Of a DNA stretch of 64,000 nt, positions 36,496 to 44,393 are shown piece after piece. The stretch's first letter is position 1; every line of letters begins with the position of its first letter. The DNA lies in contig CBDBNT010000003.1 in NCBI GenBank assembly GCA_965208015.1, forward strand, positions 310,001 to 374,000. The letters are read 5' to 3'. A program made the translations under genes and the position numbers. The stretch is from Bin87 sp965208015. GTDB lineage: Bacteria > Chloroflexota > Dehalococcoidia > Lucifugimonadales > UBA3495. Below the pieces are notes generated by a model. That model was not told the DNA's origin, searched no databases, and saw only the letters and a program-made list of their open reading frames with translations.

Positions 36496-37821
36496 GTGCT
36501 GCGACAGCAGACGATTCTAGATTCCCGCTTTCGCGGGAATGACGGAAATGGAGGAAACGACCCGGGCGGTGTCTTCTACGGATGGTGGGTGCTCTCCGCC
36601 GCGGTTGTCCTGGGTTTCTTCGCCTTTGGCGTGGTGATCCCCGGATACCTGGCGTTTTCGGTTCCCGTTCGCGGTGAGCTCGGCCTGACATCCGGGCAGT
36701 CTGCCTTCGTGGTGGGAGCCGCGTGGGGCGTGGGAGACGTCACGTCGCTGGCAGCCGGGTGGCTGGCCGACCGCTACGGCGCGCGCCGGTTGATCCTGGC
36801 CGGGGGCCTGCTTTCCGGACTGGGCTTCGCCGCGCTGGGTTTCGCTGACTCGTTCTGGACCATCGTGGCGGCTTATTCCGTGGTCGCATCGGTGGGCCGC
36901 GGTCTCGGCATCTTCCCGACGCTGATGACCGTGGTCAACCAGTGGTTCGAGCAGCGCAAGGCCTTCGCCCTGGCGGTGATCAATACCGCGGTAATGGGCG
37001 GAGCGGCGGCCATCCTCCCGGCGCTCAGCGCCGCCGCAGACCAGTTCGGCTGGCGACCCACGGCGATGGTCGCCGGCGTCCTGGTGTGCGTCCTGGTCAT
37101 CCCGGCCGCAGCGATCATCCGCAGTCGGCCCGAGGACATGGGCCTGCAACCCTACGGCGCTGGCGTGATCGAAACAGGATCAGCGCGCGGAGGGTCAAGA
37201 CTAGCCGGTGCCGCCGGCTCTCAGCGGCGAGAGTACTCGGCGACCCAGGCGCTGGTCACGCTGTCCTTCTGGGCGCTGACGGTGGGCGCCGCCCTGCGCA
37301 CGGTTCCGTCGGACGTGCTGGTCATCAACCAGATCCCCATCCTGATCTGGAAAGGCGTGGCCGAAGAACGGACCTCCACCTACCTGTCGATCACCTATTT
37401 CGCCACCATACCGGCCCGGTTCGGCATGGGTCTCGCCGCCGCGTGGGCATCGCCCCGCTGGCTGCTGAGCGGAGCCATGGCGGTGGTCGCCCTTTGCTCC
37501 GTCGCCGCCCTGCTTCTGGACGGCGATGCGGTTGCCTGGTGCCTGATCCTTTCGTCAGCTACAGGGCAGGGGGTGAGTTCCCTGGCCTGGATCACCGTGG
37601 GCGAATACTTCGGCCGGCGCAGCTTCGGAACTCTGGTGGGAGTCATGACCCTGTTCTACGGCGTCAGTGGTCCCATCGTCCCGGCAGCGGCGGGATGGGT
37701 CTTTGACCGCACGGGCAGTTTCGTACCCGTCCTGGTGGCAGTTGGAGCGCTGCAAGTGATTTCCGTGTCCGCGTTCCTGCTGGCAAAGCGGCCCGGCAAC
37801 CCCGCAACGGCCGAGGGATAG
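36496..37821 (+). CDS. MFS transporter with N-terminus encoded by a palindromic repeat
   Basis: This 441-residue protein has 12 predicted helices of the major facilitator superfamily, monocarboxylate/oxalate-transporter-like. The family-typical FYGWWVLSAAVV opens helix 1, and the loop 2-3 motif GWLADRYGARRLILAGG is clear. The first 25 residues (including LDSRFRGND) are encoded by the dispersed repeat at 36518-36545, not by conserved sequence. No ATG or GTG follows between the repeat and helix 1 in this frame until 36587, inside helix 1. The GTG at 36496 is therefore used here, and an earlier native start may have been displaced. Substrate unknown. Confidence 0.8.
   Translation: MLRQQTILDSRFRGNDGNGGNDPGGVFYGWWVLSAAVVLGFFAFGVVIPGYLAFSVPVRGELGLTSGQSAFVVGAAWGVGDVTSLAAGWLADRYGARRLILAGGLLSGLGFAALGFADSFWTIVAAYSVVASVGRGLGIFPTLMTVVNQWFEQRKAFALAVINTAVMGGAAAILPALSAAADQFGWRPTAMVAGVLVCVLVIPAAAIIRSRPEDMGLQPYGAGVIETGSARGGSRLAGAAGSQRREYSATQALVTLSFWALTVGAALRTVPSDVLVINQIPILIWKGVAEERTSTYLSITYFATIPARFGMGLAAAWASPRWLLSGAMAVVALCSVAALLLDGDAVAWCLILSSATGQGVSSLAWITVGEYFGRRSFGTLVGVMTLFYGVSGPIVPAAAGWVFDRTGSFVPVLVAVGALQVISVSAFLLAKRPGNPATAEG
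36518..36545. repeat. Dispersed palindromic repeat overlapping the MFS reading frame
   Basis: ATTCCCGCTTTCGCGGGAAT with flanking TAG and GACGG lies within the 5' end of the MFS frame. It is the same unit as at 32503. Confidence 0.8.
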
Positions 37822-37880
37822 CAATACTGAGCGAGCCCCTATCGCAGAACGCACGACACCCCGGAACCCACACTGAGAGT

Positions 37881-37946
37881 ATGTACTATGGGTGGTGCGT
37901 GTTGCTCACCGCCGGCGGCATGACAGTCAGGTATGGCTCGGAATCT
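37881..37946 (+). pseudogene. Possible remnant of a second MFS gene N-terminus
   Basis: About 22 codons (MYYGWCVLLTAGGMTV) resemble the start of an MFS transporter like the one just upstream (FYGWWVLSAAVV), then similarity ends. The frame runs on into the antitoxin-like gene, which has its own start and ribosome binding site. This may be a truncated duplicate. Confidence 0.3.
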
Positions 37947-38048
37947 ATGGTCCCGCCGCATTTAGGGTTGTGCGATTATTCGTGGTATATTTTGCCTGTT
38001 CCGCAGCATTGCAACGTTTCCAGTGGGCATTGCCCGAGGGAGGATATT

Positions 38049-38384
38049 ATGCCTGACTTCCTGCACGGTTTGGGTTTGCCAGACGAGTTGGTTGCAGATT
38101 TCATGGTTGCCGCGGAAGAACGAGGCCTGTCTCCTGACGAGTACGCAGCGGATCTGTTGTTACGGGCTTTTCGGCTTGGAGTTGGTCGGCCTGGACGAAC
38201 GTTCACCGTGCCTGCGACTTCCGAAGGACTTTTCCGTGAAGATGGCTTTCGCGTGGTAGGGCGCTGTAACGGCGAAGTGGAGTTTGCTTCTTCGTCCGGG
38301 CTGTCGTTCGAGCAGGCTTCCGACGCTTTGCTGGGTGCTATTCTTGCCGATAGCGAATCGCGTGAGCTGTACCTGACCAAGTAG
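38049..38384 (+). CDS. Antitoxin-like protein upstream of a PIN gene
   Basis: This 111-residue protein has a helical N-terminus with a ribbon-helix-helix-like LPDELVADFMVAAEERGLSPDEYAADLLLRAF. The rest could contact a toxin. GGGAGG stands five bases before the ATG. It ends five bases before a PIN-domain frame on the same strand, the standard antitoxin-toxin order. GC content is lower than in neighbours. The antitoxin role is inferred from position and size. Confidence 0.55.
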   Translation: MPDFLHGLGLPDELVADFMVAAEERGLSPDEYAADLLLRAFRLGVGRPGRTFTVPATSEGLFREDGFRVVGRCNGEVEFASSSGLSFEQASDALLGAILADSESRELYLTK

Positions 38385-38389
38385 CTGCG

Positions 38390-38809
38390 GTGCGGGTAGT
38401 GACGGATACCAGCGCGTTGCTAACGCAGGCACGAAGCGGCTTGCGAGATAGCCTGTTATGGCGCGGCTTTGCCTCTGGCACACTGGTGCCATTGGTCTGC
38501 GAAGACACCTACCGGGAGTTTCGTCGGAAACTAGCCGAGCGTCGGTTAGGATTATCGGTGGGAGTACAGACCGAGATATTGGCTGAGTATTTGTCGTACG
38601 CTGAGTACGTGGAAAAGGTGCCTCAAGGGTACGATTACGGTCTGAGTGGAGTAGACCGAGTGATGCTTGACTTGGCGTTGTAGCGTGAAGCCGATGTTCT
38701 CATTACTCTGGATGGCGCTTTGCTCAACTTGGACGGCAAAGGGCACTTTGACCTGCGAATCATGCGGGTGGGGGAGTTCATGTCGAAATTCCCCTTGGGA
38801 TTGCGGTGA
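38390..38809 (+). pseudogene. PIN-domain toxin interrupted by an amber codon
   Basis: From GTG 38390 the frame encodes a PIN domain (VVTDTSALLTQAR with the first Asp, EDTYREFRRKLAE, GVDRVMLDLAL). A TAG at 38681-38683 interrupts it. The same frame then continues with the expected last segment (READVLITLDGALLNL, holding the last acidic residue) to TGA at 38807. PIN toxins are metal-dependent RNases. The stop removes the final catalytic Asp, so the product is probably inactive unless suppressed. A sequencing error cannot be excluded. Confidence 0.7.
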
Positions 38810-39046
38810 AAACGGAGCCCTCCTCCGGTGAAGTGGCAGCGTCCAAGCTCCAAACCACCGGACGGGGGCTTTACATGTTGCAGCGAGCTGGGCCGATATA
38901 ACTGGCTTCGAGGCAATGCTACCCGCTGGTGCAAAAGCCCGGCAACGACCGTCCTCCTGGCCCGCAACCTGGCACATGAAGACAATCATTCAAGTCCTCT
39001 CGGCGCATTACCCGTCAGTCATATGGTCATGGACCTGACAACAGAC

Positions 39047-39072
39047 CAGGGGCGACCGGTCGGTCGCCCCTG
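39047..39072. repeat. Palindromic dispersed repeat
   Basis: CAGGGGCGACC (39047-39057) pairs with its exact complement (39062-39072) around GGTC. It resembles the unit at 23089-23111 (GGGGCG arms), and lies just past the end of the BVMO-like gene on the minus strand, where it may act as a terminator. Confidence 0.65.
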
Positions 39073-39100
39073 TAGCGCTGGTCAAGTTGCTTCTGGCACG

Positions 39101-40735
39101 TCAGTCCAGGGTAAACCCTTCATAGCCGTTGGCCGCCACCTCGGCGCGCTTGGCGCGCATGACCGGCGCGGTGTCGGGCGCGGTCAGCAGCACGCGGGCC
39201 TTGCCCGGAATGTTGGCCCCGACGAACCAGGAGTCGGCCTGGGTGCGGAGGATGTTCTCGCTGTCCTCCCTCATGTGCCGCACCCACGCCTCCTCAGCTT
39301 CGGGGGTAGCCATGATCCGGTTATGGCCGTTGTCGCGCACGTGGGCGATGGCGTCGGTGACCCACTCGACCAGCGGCTCGGCGGAACGGGGAAAGTTGCC
39401 CACGGAGGCGGCGTTGATGGTGAAAATGTTGGGGAAACCGTAGCTGGACATGCCCATGTAGGTGCGGGGGCCGTTGGCGAACTTTTCCTTGAGGACCTCG
39501 CCGCCGATGCCCTGGATGTGAATCAGGTTGAGCGGGCCGGTAACGGCGTCGTAGCCGGTGGCGAAGATGATGACGTCGAGCTCGTACTCGTTGCCGCTCT
39601 CAAGCTGGATCCCGCGGGGAGTCAGGCGCGCGATGGGGTCTTCCCGAACATCGACCAGCAGCACGTTGTCGCGGTTGTAGACCTCGTAGTACCCGCTCTC
39701 GCAGGGAAGCCGCTTGGACCCGAACATGTGGTTCTTCGGCACCAGCTTCTCCGCAACCTCCGGGTCGTGCACGCGCTCGCGGATCTTGTTGCGAACGAAC
39801 TCGGCATAGTCTTCGTTCGCCTCACCGGGCATCATGATGTCGTAGAAGTTTGATAGCCACTTCTTGAAGCCGGGCTCGGCCCACAGCCGCTCGTACTGCT
39901 CCAGCTTCTCTTCTTCCGAAACCGCCAGCGCGGAGCGGGTGTCGAACTCGTGCATGAAGGAACCGGGGGTTGCCAAGCACTGCTCGAAAATCTCGGGGTA
40001 GTGCGACTTGATGTAGTCTTGCGTCTCCCGGTCGATGACGGCGTTGCGCAGCGGCACGCAGTAGTTTGCGGTGCGCTGGAAAACCGTCAGGTGGGCGACT
40101 TCGTCCACGATCTCCGGGATCAACTGGACGGCCGTGGCCCCGGTACCAATGACGCCCACGCGCTTGCCGGCCAGGTCCATACCCTCCTTGGGCCAGCGGT
40201 TGGTGTGACACCAGGCTCCTTCATAGCTGTCCAGCCCCTCAAACTCAGGGATGTAGCGCGCCGAGAGAATCCCGATGGCCGTGATGACGAACTGCGCGCG
40301 GGCCTGGTACCCGTCGTCGGTGGTCACGTTCCAGCGGTTGGTGTCCTCGTCATAAACCAGGGAAGCCACCCGGGAGTTGAAGCGGATATCCCGGCGCAGG
40401 TCGAACTTGTCGGCTACGTAGTTCAGGTAGCGCTCGTTCTCGGGCTGGCTGGAGTAGTGCTCTTGCCATTCCCACTCCTGGAGCAGTTCCTCAGAGAATG
40501 AGTAGCCGTAGGTGTAGCTTTCGGAGTCGAAACGGGCTCCCGGGTAGCGGTTCCAGTACCAGGTGCCTCCGACTCCGGTGCCTTCCTCCAGGGATCGTAC
40601 CGAGAACCCCAGCTGGCGCAGCCGATAAAGGGAATACAACCCCGTGACGCCGGCGCCAATGACAACCACTTCAAACTCTTCCACGCCTCCGCCGGAATGC
40701 CCGTTGGAAGTCGTCTGCTGCAACGACGTAGCCAT
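39101..40735 (-). CDS. Flavin-containing monooxygenase, Baeyer-Villiger type
   Basis: This 544-residue FAD/NADPH enzyme has a first Rossmann motif (VVIGAGVTGLYSLYRL), a second (VGVIGTGATAVQLIPEI), and between them the BVMO fingerprint as YEGAWCHTNRWP (usually F-x-G-x3-H-x3-W-P). ATGYDAVTG near the C-terminus is typical. BVMOs insert oxygen next to a ketone to give esters or lactones. AGGAGGG precedes the chosen ATG; the longer frame adds nine residues. The organic substrate is unknown, but it fits the oxidative theme of the P450s and LLM enzymes. Confidence 0.9.
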   Translation of the reverse strand: MATSLQQTTSNGHSGGGVEEFEVVVIGAGVTGLYSLYRLRQLGFSVRSLEEGTGVGGTWYWNRYPGARFDSESYTYGYSFSEELLQEWEWQEHYSSQPENERYLNYVADKFDLRRDIRFNSRVASLVYDEDTNRWNVTTDDGYQARAQFVITAIGILSARYIPEFEGLDSYEGAWCHTNRWPKEGMDLAGKRVGVIGTGATAVQLIPEIVDEVAHLTVFQRTANYCVPLRNAVIDRETQDYIKSHYPEIFEQCLATPGSFMHEFDTRSALAVSEEEKLEQYERLWAEPGFKKWLSNFYDIMMPGEANEDYAEFVRNKIRERVHDPEVAEKLVPKNHMFGSKRLPCESGYYEVYNRDNVLLVDVREDPIARLTPRGIQLESGNEYELDVIIFATGYDAVTGPLNLIHIQGIGGEVLKEKFANGPRTYMGMSSYGFPNIFTINAASVGNFPRSAEPLVEWVTDAIAHVRDNGHNRIMATPEAEEAWVRHMREDSENILRTQADSWFVGANIPGKARVLLTAPDTAPVMRAKRAEVAANGYEGFTLD

Positions 40736-40958
40736 AAAAACCCTCCTGTTGCCTGGTGGCACGCGTCGGCCAAAAAGTGAAAACGGTGGGCCGATTATAC
40801 ACCCGGATCGAGGCTCTGACGGCCGGTGTCCGCAACTCCCTGAAACATCGGGCCGATTCCTTTTCCGTCACCGGGAGACTCTCGGCCCGATGCTATACTG
40901 CCGCACAGTCCAACAACACGGCGACGCTGCGCAACGCGCGTTGACATGGAGTAGAGCG

Positions 40959-41633
40959 ATGGGAACGAGGAGAAAAGGCGACGGCTTGTTGCTTGTGTAC
41001 AGCGACGTGGCGCCAGAGCACGACGAGGAGTACAACCGCTGGTATAACGAGGAACATATTCCGGAGCGGCTGTCGATACCGGGCGTGCTCGATGCGGCGC
41101 GCTACCAGGCGGTCCAGGGCGGGCCGAAGTACCTGGCGGTCTACGAGCTGGACAGCCACGAAGCCTGGTACTCGGATGAGTGGCAGAAGTGGCTGAACGA
41201 GCCGACCGAGTGGTCGCGCCGGATGTCGCCCAGCGTCATCGGCACCGAGTACATTCGCAACCTGTACCAGCGGGTCCATCCCGACGAACTGTCGGAGGAG
41301 ACGGCCCAGGCCGGTATGTCGCCCCTGCTCCTTGTGGGTCGTATGGGCATCCCGGAACACCTCGAAGAGGCGTGGAACGACGCCTACAACAACGAGCGGC
41401 TGCCCATGGCCCTGGACATCCCCGGGTATATCCGCGCCCGCAGGTTCCAGGCAGTGATGGGCAAGCCCAAGTACGCCACCGTGCACGAGATGGAGTCGCT
41501 GGCGGTGGCAGAGAGCGAGGCCTGGCAAAACTGGAGCCGCATCGTCACCCCGGTCTGGACCCACGAGGTGCGGCCGCACATGGTTCACGGAGAAGGGTCG
41601 CCGGGGATATACCAGCGAATCTTCCCCAAGTAA
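40959..41633 (+). CDS. Tandem EthD-like dimeric alpha-beta barrel protein
   Basis: This 224-residue protein consists of two similar halves, each with the ferredoxin-like fold of EthD/DUF4286 proteins. YNRWYNEEHIPERLSIPGV with RYQAVQGGPKYLAVYEL marks the first half; YNNERLPMALDIPGY with RFQAVMGKPKYATVHEM the second. GGAG lies seven bases before the ATG. EthD-like domains often accompany cytochrome P450 or ring-oxidising enzymes, but function is not established. It is divergent from the BVMO gene. An extended -10 (TGC-TATACT near 40890-40898) precedes it. Confidence 0.78.
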   Translation: MGTRRKGDGLLLVYSDVAPEHDEEYNRWYNEEHIPERLSIPGVLDAARYQAVQGGPKYLAVYELDSHEAWYSDEWQKWLNEPTEWSRRMSPSVIGTEYIRNLYQRVHPDELSEETAQAGMSPLLLVGRMGIPEHLEEAWNDAYNNERLPMALDIPGYIRARRFQAVMGKPKYATVHEMESLAVAESEAWQNWSRIVTPVWTHEVRPHMVHGEGSPGIYQRIFPK

Positions 41634-41688
41634 CCTTTTGTCAATCCGCCCTGTAGGCGGTAACATTAAGCTACCGGGGAGGTGGGCT

Positions 41689-42081
41689 ATGACAACGCCC
41701 AACGTGCACAGCAGGGGCGCGGAAGCAGAACCCGTGCCGGCTCAAGTCAACGATGCGAGTCACCAGACCGACCAGCCTAGTGACGCTGGCAAGTGGGGAG
41801 GCCGGCTGGACAAGTCAGTCTGGCTCAATTACATCCTAATCGGAGCAGGCGTCACAACCACACTGGGGGTGATTACGCTGCTCTGGGGCAGTGCGCAGAA
41901 CAGCCCCATCATTATGCTGTTAGGAGCGTGCCTGCTTTCAGCCGGCACTTTGGGCTGGCTGGGAGCGTTCATCTTCTTGACTTGGTTGCTGATACAGGAC
42001 ATCGGCCCGCTAGTTTGGCGCGGACTGAAAAGCGTTCGTCAGTTCTTTCCAAAATTCAATTCCAAAGGCAAGGAGCAATAG
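41689..42081 (+). CDS. Two-helix membrane protein of unknown function
   Basis: This 130-residue protein has a polar N-terminal third, then two hydrophobic helices (YILIGAGVTTTLGVITLLWG and a second ending in FLTWLLI) and a basic tail. GGGAGG lies before the ATG. The last 72 bases overlap the end of the convergent gene 42010-42291. No family was recognised. Confidence 0.55.
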   Translation: MTTPNVHSRGAEAEPVPAQVNDASHQTDQPSDAGKWGGRLDKSVWLNYILIGAGVTTTLGVITLLWGSAQNSPIIMLLGACLLSAGTLGWLGAFIFLTWLLIQDIGPLVWRGLKSVRQFFPKFNSKGKEQ

Positions 42082-42291
42082 CAGGGCCAGTATAATGAGC
42101 GGCAAACACGCCAACCACAGCATTACCGAGCGGAGTACGCCTGAGCTGGCCCCCAGAGGCAGCTGTTGGTTACGAGCCGAATGCAAGGCCGCATAAAAGG
42201 TTAGTGCCAACGATTCCGTCACGACCGCTATGATAACAATCGTCCGGTAATCGGGCGGCAGGTAAGCAATTATTTCGGCCAGGTGCTTCAT
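42010..42291 (-). CDS. Small two-helix membrane protein coupled to the acyl-CoA dehydrogenase-like gene
   Basis: This 93-residue protein has two hydrophobic helices (IVIIAVVTESLALTFYAAL and LWLACLPLIILALLLLLAFG). Its ATG starts three bases after the stop of the acyl-CoA dehydrogenase-like gene on the same strand, implying translational coupling. It overlaps the convergent gene 41689-42081 by 72 bases, so one of the two 3' ends may be spurious. No family was recognised. Confidence 0.5.
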   Translation of the reverse strand: MKHLAEIIAYLPPDYRTIVIIAVVTESLALTFYAALHSARNQQLPLGASSGVLRSVMLWLACLPLIILALLLLLAFGIEFWKELTNAFQSAPN

Positions 42292-42294
42292 GGG

Positions 42295-43461
42295 TCAGGT
42301 GTACAGAGACGCAGTAGTCTCCGCGCCCATCAGTACCTGACCGCCGTACTCAAAATTGTTCGGCAGACCCGATATGTGCTGGCCACTGACGTGCAGGTCG
42401 CGGAAGAACCGCTCCAAACCCACCGAGCGGTGGATGGCATTGGTTCCGGCCACGCTGAACAGCCGGTCGACAACGTCCACCGAGCGGCGGATGGCATGGG
42501 TTATCGCCAGCCGGGCGCGCACCGCACGATCCATCAGGTCGGGCTTTTGGTGCACCTGGGCATCCCACATGCTCCCCACGGCATCGAGCACGTAGGTGCG
42601 GGCGCCGTCCAGGATGGCCTCGCACTCGCCGTATGCGATCTGCACGTAGGCCCGATCTCGCAGCAGCATCGGCGAGTTGGTGGTCCCAGCGCCCGTAGCG
42701 AGGTCGTGAAATGCGTTCATCGCGCCGCGAGCCATGCCCAGCGCGTTGGCGGCGGCCAGCGTCCAGCTGATCAGGATGGAAGTCTGGGCTGGGTTGTACA
42801 GCGGCCCGGGATGATACGACGGGTCGCCCCGCCGGTAGGAATGGTGCGCCGGCACGAACACCTCGGAATAATCGCAGTCGTTGCTCGCGGTACCTCGCAT
42901 CCCCAGGGTGGTCCAGTTGTCAATTACCGTGCCCGCGTCGACCGGCGCCACCACCACCCGCATGGCCGGACTGCCGTCGTCGTTCAGCGCCGGAGACCCG
43001 TCGTGCTTCAGCACGCGGCAGTTGAGGAACAGCGCGGTAGAGTGGTCGATGCCGCTCAGGTAGTTCCAGCGTCCATTGATGATGTATCCGCCCTCGGTGA
43101 TGGTCGCGGTGCCTTCAGGCCGCGCCGAGCCGGAGCCCAGCATGCCCGGCGGGTCGCCGAAAATCTCCTTGACCGCATCCACCGTGAGCCGAGCCAGGGC
43201 TGCCGTGATGGCGCTGCCATTGAACACGCACCAGCCTGCGGATCCGTCGGCTTGGGAAATGATTTCCACCACCCGGAACGCCGTGAGCGGGTCAAGTTCC
43301 GGGCCGCCCAGAGCCTGCGGCGCGTAAAGGCAGAACAGGTTGTGCGCTGCCATCCGCTCAGCCAAGTCGGGAGGCAGCTGACACTCGGCGTCGATTCGAT
43401 CAAGGTTCGCCAGGATTTCCGGCGCCAAACTTTCGGCTATACGGACCAAATCTTCGGGCAT
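42295..43461 (-). CDS. Acyl-CoA dehydrogenase-fold flavin monooxygenase-like protein
   Basis: This 388-residue protein has the acyl-CoA dehydrogenase fold: helical N-terminal part, a beta domain with GSGSARPEGTATITEGGYII and TTLGMRGTASNDCDYSEVFVP, and the C-terminal Acyl-CoA_dh_2 helical domain (RSVGLERFFRDLHVSGQHI). That combination fits flavin-dependent hydroxylases such as the HsaA group at least as well as true dehydrogenases. The catalytic glutamate of dehydrogenases is not evident. GGAG precedes the ATG. It is followed at once by the small membrane protein gene. Confidence 0.82.
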   Translation of the reverse strand: MPEDLVRIAESLAPEILANLDRIDAECQLPPDLAERMAAHNLFCLYAPQALGGPELDPLTAFRVVEIISQADGSAGWCVFNGSAITAALARLTVDAVKEIFGDPPGMLGSGSARPEGTATITEGGYIINGRWNYLSGIDHSTALFLNCRVLKHDGSPALNDDGSPAMRVVVAPVDAGTVIDNWTTLGMRGTASNDCDYSEVFVPAHHSYRRGDPSYHPGPLYNPAQTSILISWTLAAANALGMARGAMNAFHDLATGAGTTNSPMLLRDRAYVQIAYGECEAILDGARTYVLDAVGSMWDAQVHQKPDLMDRAVRARLAITHAIRRSVDVVDRLFSVAGTNAIHRSVGLERFFRDLHVSGQHISGLPNNFEYGGQVLMGAETTASLYT

Positions 43462-43580
43462 TGAGCGGCTCCATCGGTAATGAGGTGCCGGACATTATAG
43501 CCGTGGGCCGTCAACGTCCCATCGGCGGATGACCCCGGCAACGATGGATGCCCGCTCACGTCCACCCGGTCTGGCCCGAA

Positions 43581-43613
43581 CTGTCATTGCGAGCGAAGCG
43601 CGGCAATCTCGTC
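43581..43613. repeat. Dispersed repeat of the GTCATTGCGAGCGAAGCG type
   Basis: CTGTCATTGCGAGCGAAGCG and the following CGGCAATCTCGTC match a repeat found scattered in many bacterial genomes. It is recognised from its sequence; only one copy was seen here. Confidence 0.55.
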
Positions 43614-43650
43614 GGGGTAACAGACATCGCTCCGACAAGCAATCAAATCC

Positions 43651-43677
43651 CGTTCATCCTGTTTATCCTGTTCATCC
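43651..43677. repeat. Dispersed repeat of the TTCATCCTGTTTATCCTGTT type
   Basis: The stretch with TTCATCC flanking CTGTTTATCCTGT is a widespread intergenic repeat type. One copy was seen. Confidence 0.5.
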
Positions 43678-44159
43678 ATGCAAAACCAAACCGGCTCCGC
43701 TTGCGGACACGACCCTCTTGACAATGCCGAACATGCGTTCCTATACTGTATCCATCACGTGAAATACCAGCCATCGCCAGAGGTCCTAAAGGGTCGTTCG
43801 CGGCCACCCCGTCAGCATCAAAATCGCAAATCCCTGTCCCGAGCGACCATCGTCCGCCCGTTTCTCAGCGGCGTGGTCATCCCGGTGACACAGCGACAGT
43901 CCACTCGCTGCGTTCTGCACGACCCCAGCGTCGTCAACGGTTTCAGTGGGCAAAAATACCTTGCGTAACCCCGGCCGTGGGGCTGACACCGACCTGAAAT
44001 CCTCTGGCAGCGCTGTACCAACCAACAACCGGACCCAGCAGAAAGCGAGAAAGCCAACAACCAGCCAAGGAACCAACAACCCTCACGGATGCCCAATTCC
44101 CGTCAAACGGTCATTGCAACCCCGCACGCGATACGGGAGTGGCAGTCTCGTCGCTTGCT

Positions 44160-44187
44160 GGGCGCTCTCCAGGCAACGAGAGCGCCC
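44160..44187. other. Perfect 10-base-pair hairpin
   Basis: GGGCGCTCTC (44160-44169) pairs with GAGAGCGCCC (44178-44187) around an eight-base loop. No T run follows on either strand, so a terminator role is doubtful. Confidence 0.5.
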
Positions 44188-44288
44188 CACCGATGCGTTC
44201 TTTGAGATACCAAAATGGGTACGCGTCAGCGGATACCCGGCCTGTACGCCTGCGTGCCGGCGGCAGTACAATGGATATCCGGCGCTGT

Positions 44289-44376
44289 GGAGGGATGGCA
44301 GAGTGGACGATTGCGACGGTCTTGAAAACCGTTAACCCTCACGGGTTCGTGGGTTCGAATCCCACTCCCTCCGCCA
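44289..44376 (+). tRNA. tRNA-Ser (anticodon UGA)
   Basis: The acceptor stem GGAGGGA (44289-44295) pairs with TCCCTCC (44366-44372), followed by discriminator G and an encoded CCA. The anticodon stem-loop reads ACGGT-CTTGAAA-ACCGT with anticodon TGA. A long variable arm (AACCC...GGGTT) and a T arm GTGGG-TTCGAAT-CCCAC complete a class II serine tRNA. It decodes UCA; it is not a tRNA-Sec. Confidence 0.97.
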
Positions 44377-44393
44377 ATCGGGTGATGGCCCGA

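Larger units (their letters stand above)
43462..44288. other. Gene-free, repeat-rich stretch before tRNA-Ser
   Basis: About 800 bases without a credible gene. They hold dispersed repeats at 43581-43613 and 43651-43677, a CCAACAACC-rich segment near 44020-44090, a perfect hairpin at 44160-44187, and a 13-base match (12 of 13) to the insertion-sequence end at 44217-44229. Short frames there show no recognisable protein. Confidence 0.6.

Noticed and set aside
38681..38683. Programmed amber read-through or pyrrolysine in the PIN gene
   Set aside because: PIN domains have no conserved special residue here and there is no sign of pyrrolysine machinery; a nonsense mutation is simpler.
44217..44229. 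Another relic of the insertion-sequence end
   Set aside because: Only 13 bases match (12 of 13) and the similarity does not extend inward, so chance cannot be excluded.
44289..44376. tRNA-Sec, given the nearby selenoprotein candidates
   Set aside because: The anticodon is TGA, not TCA, and acceptor and D-arm lengths are those of a normal tRNA-Ser.
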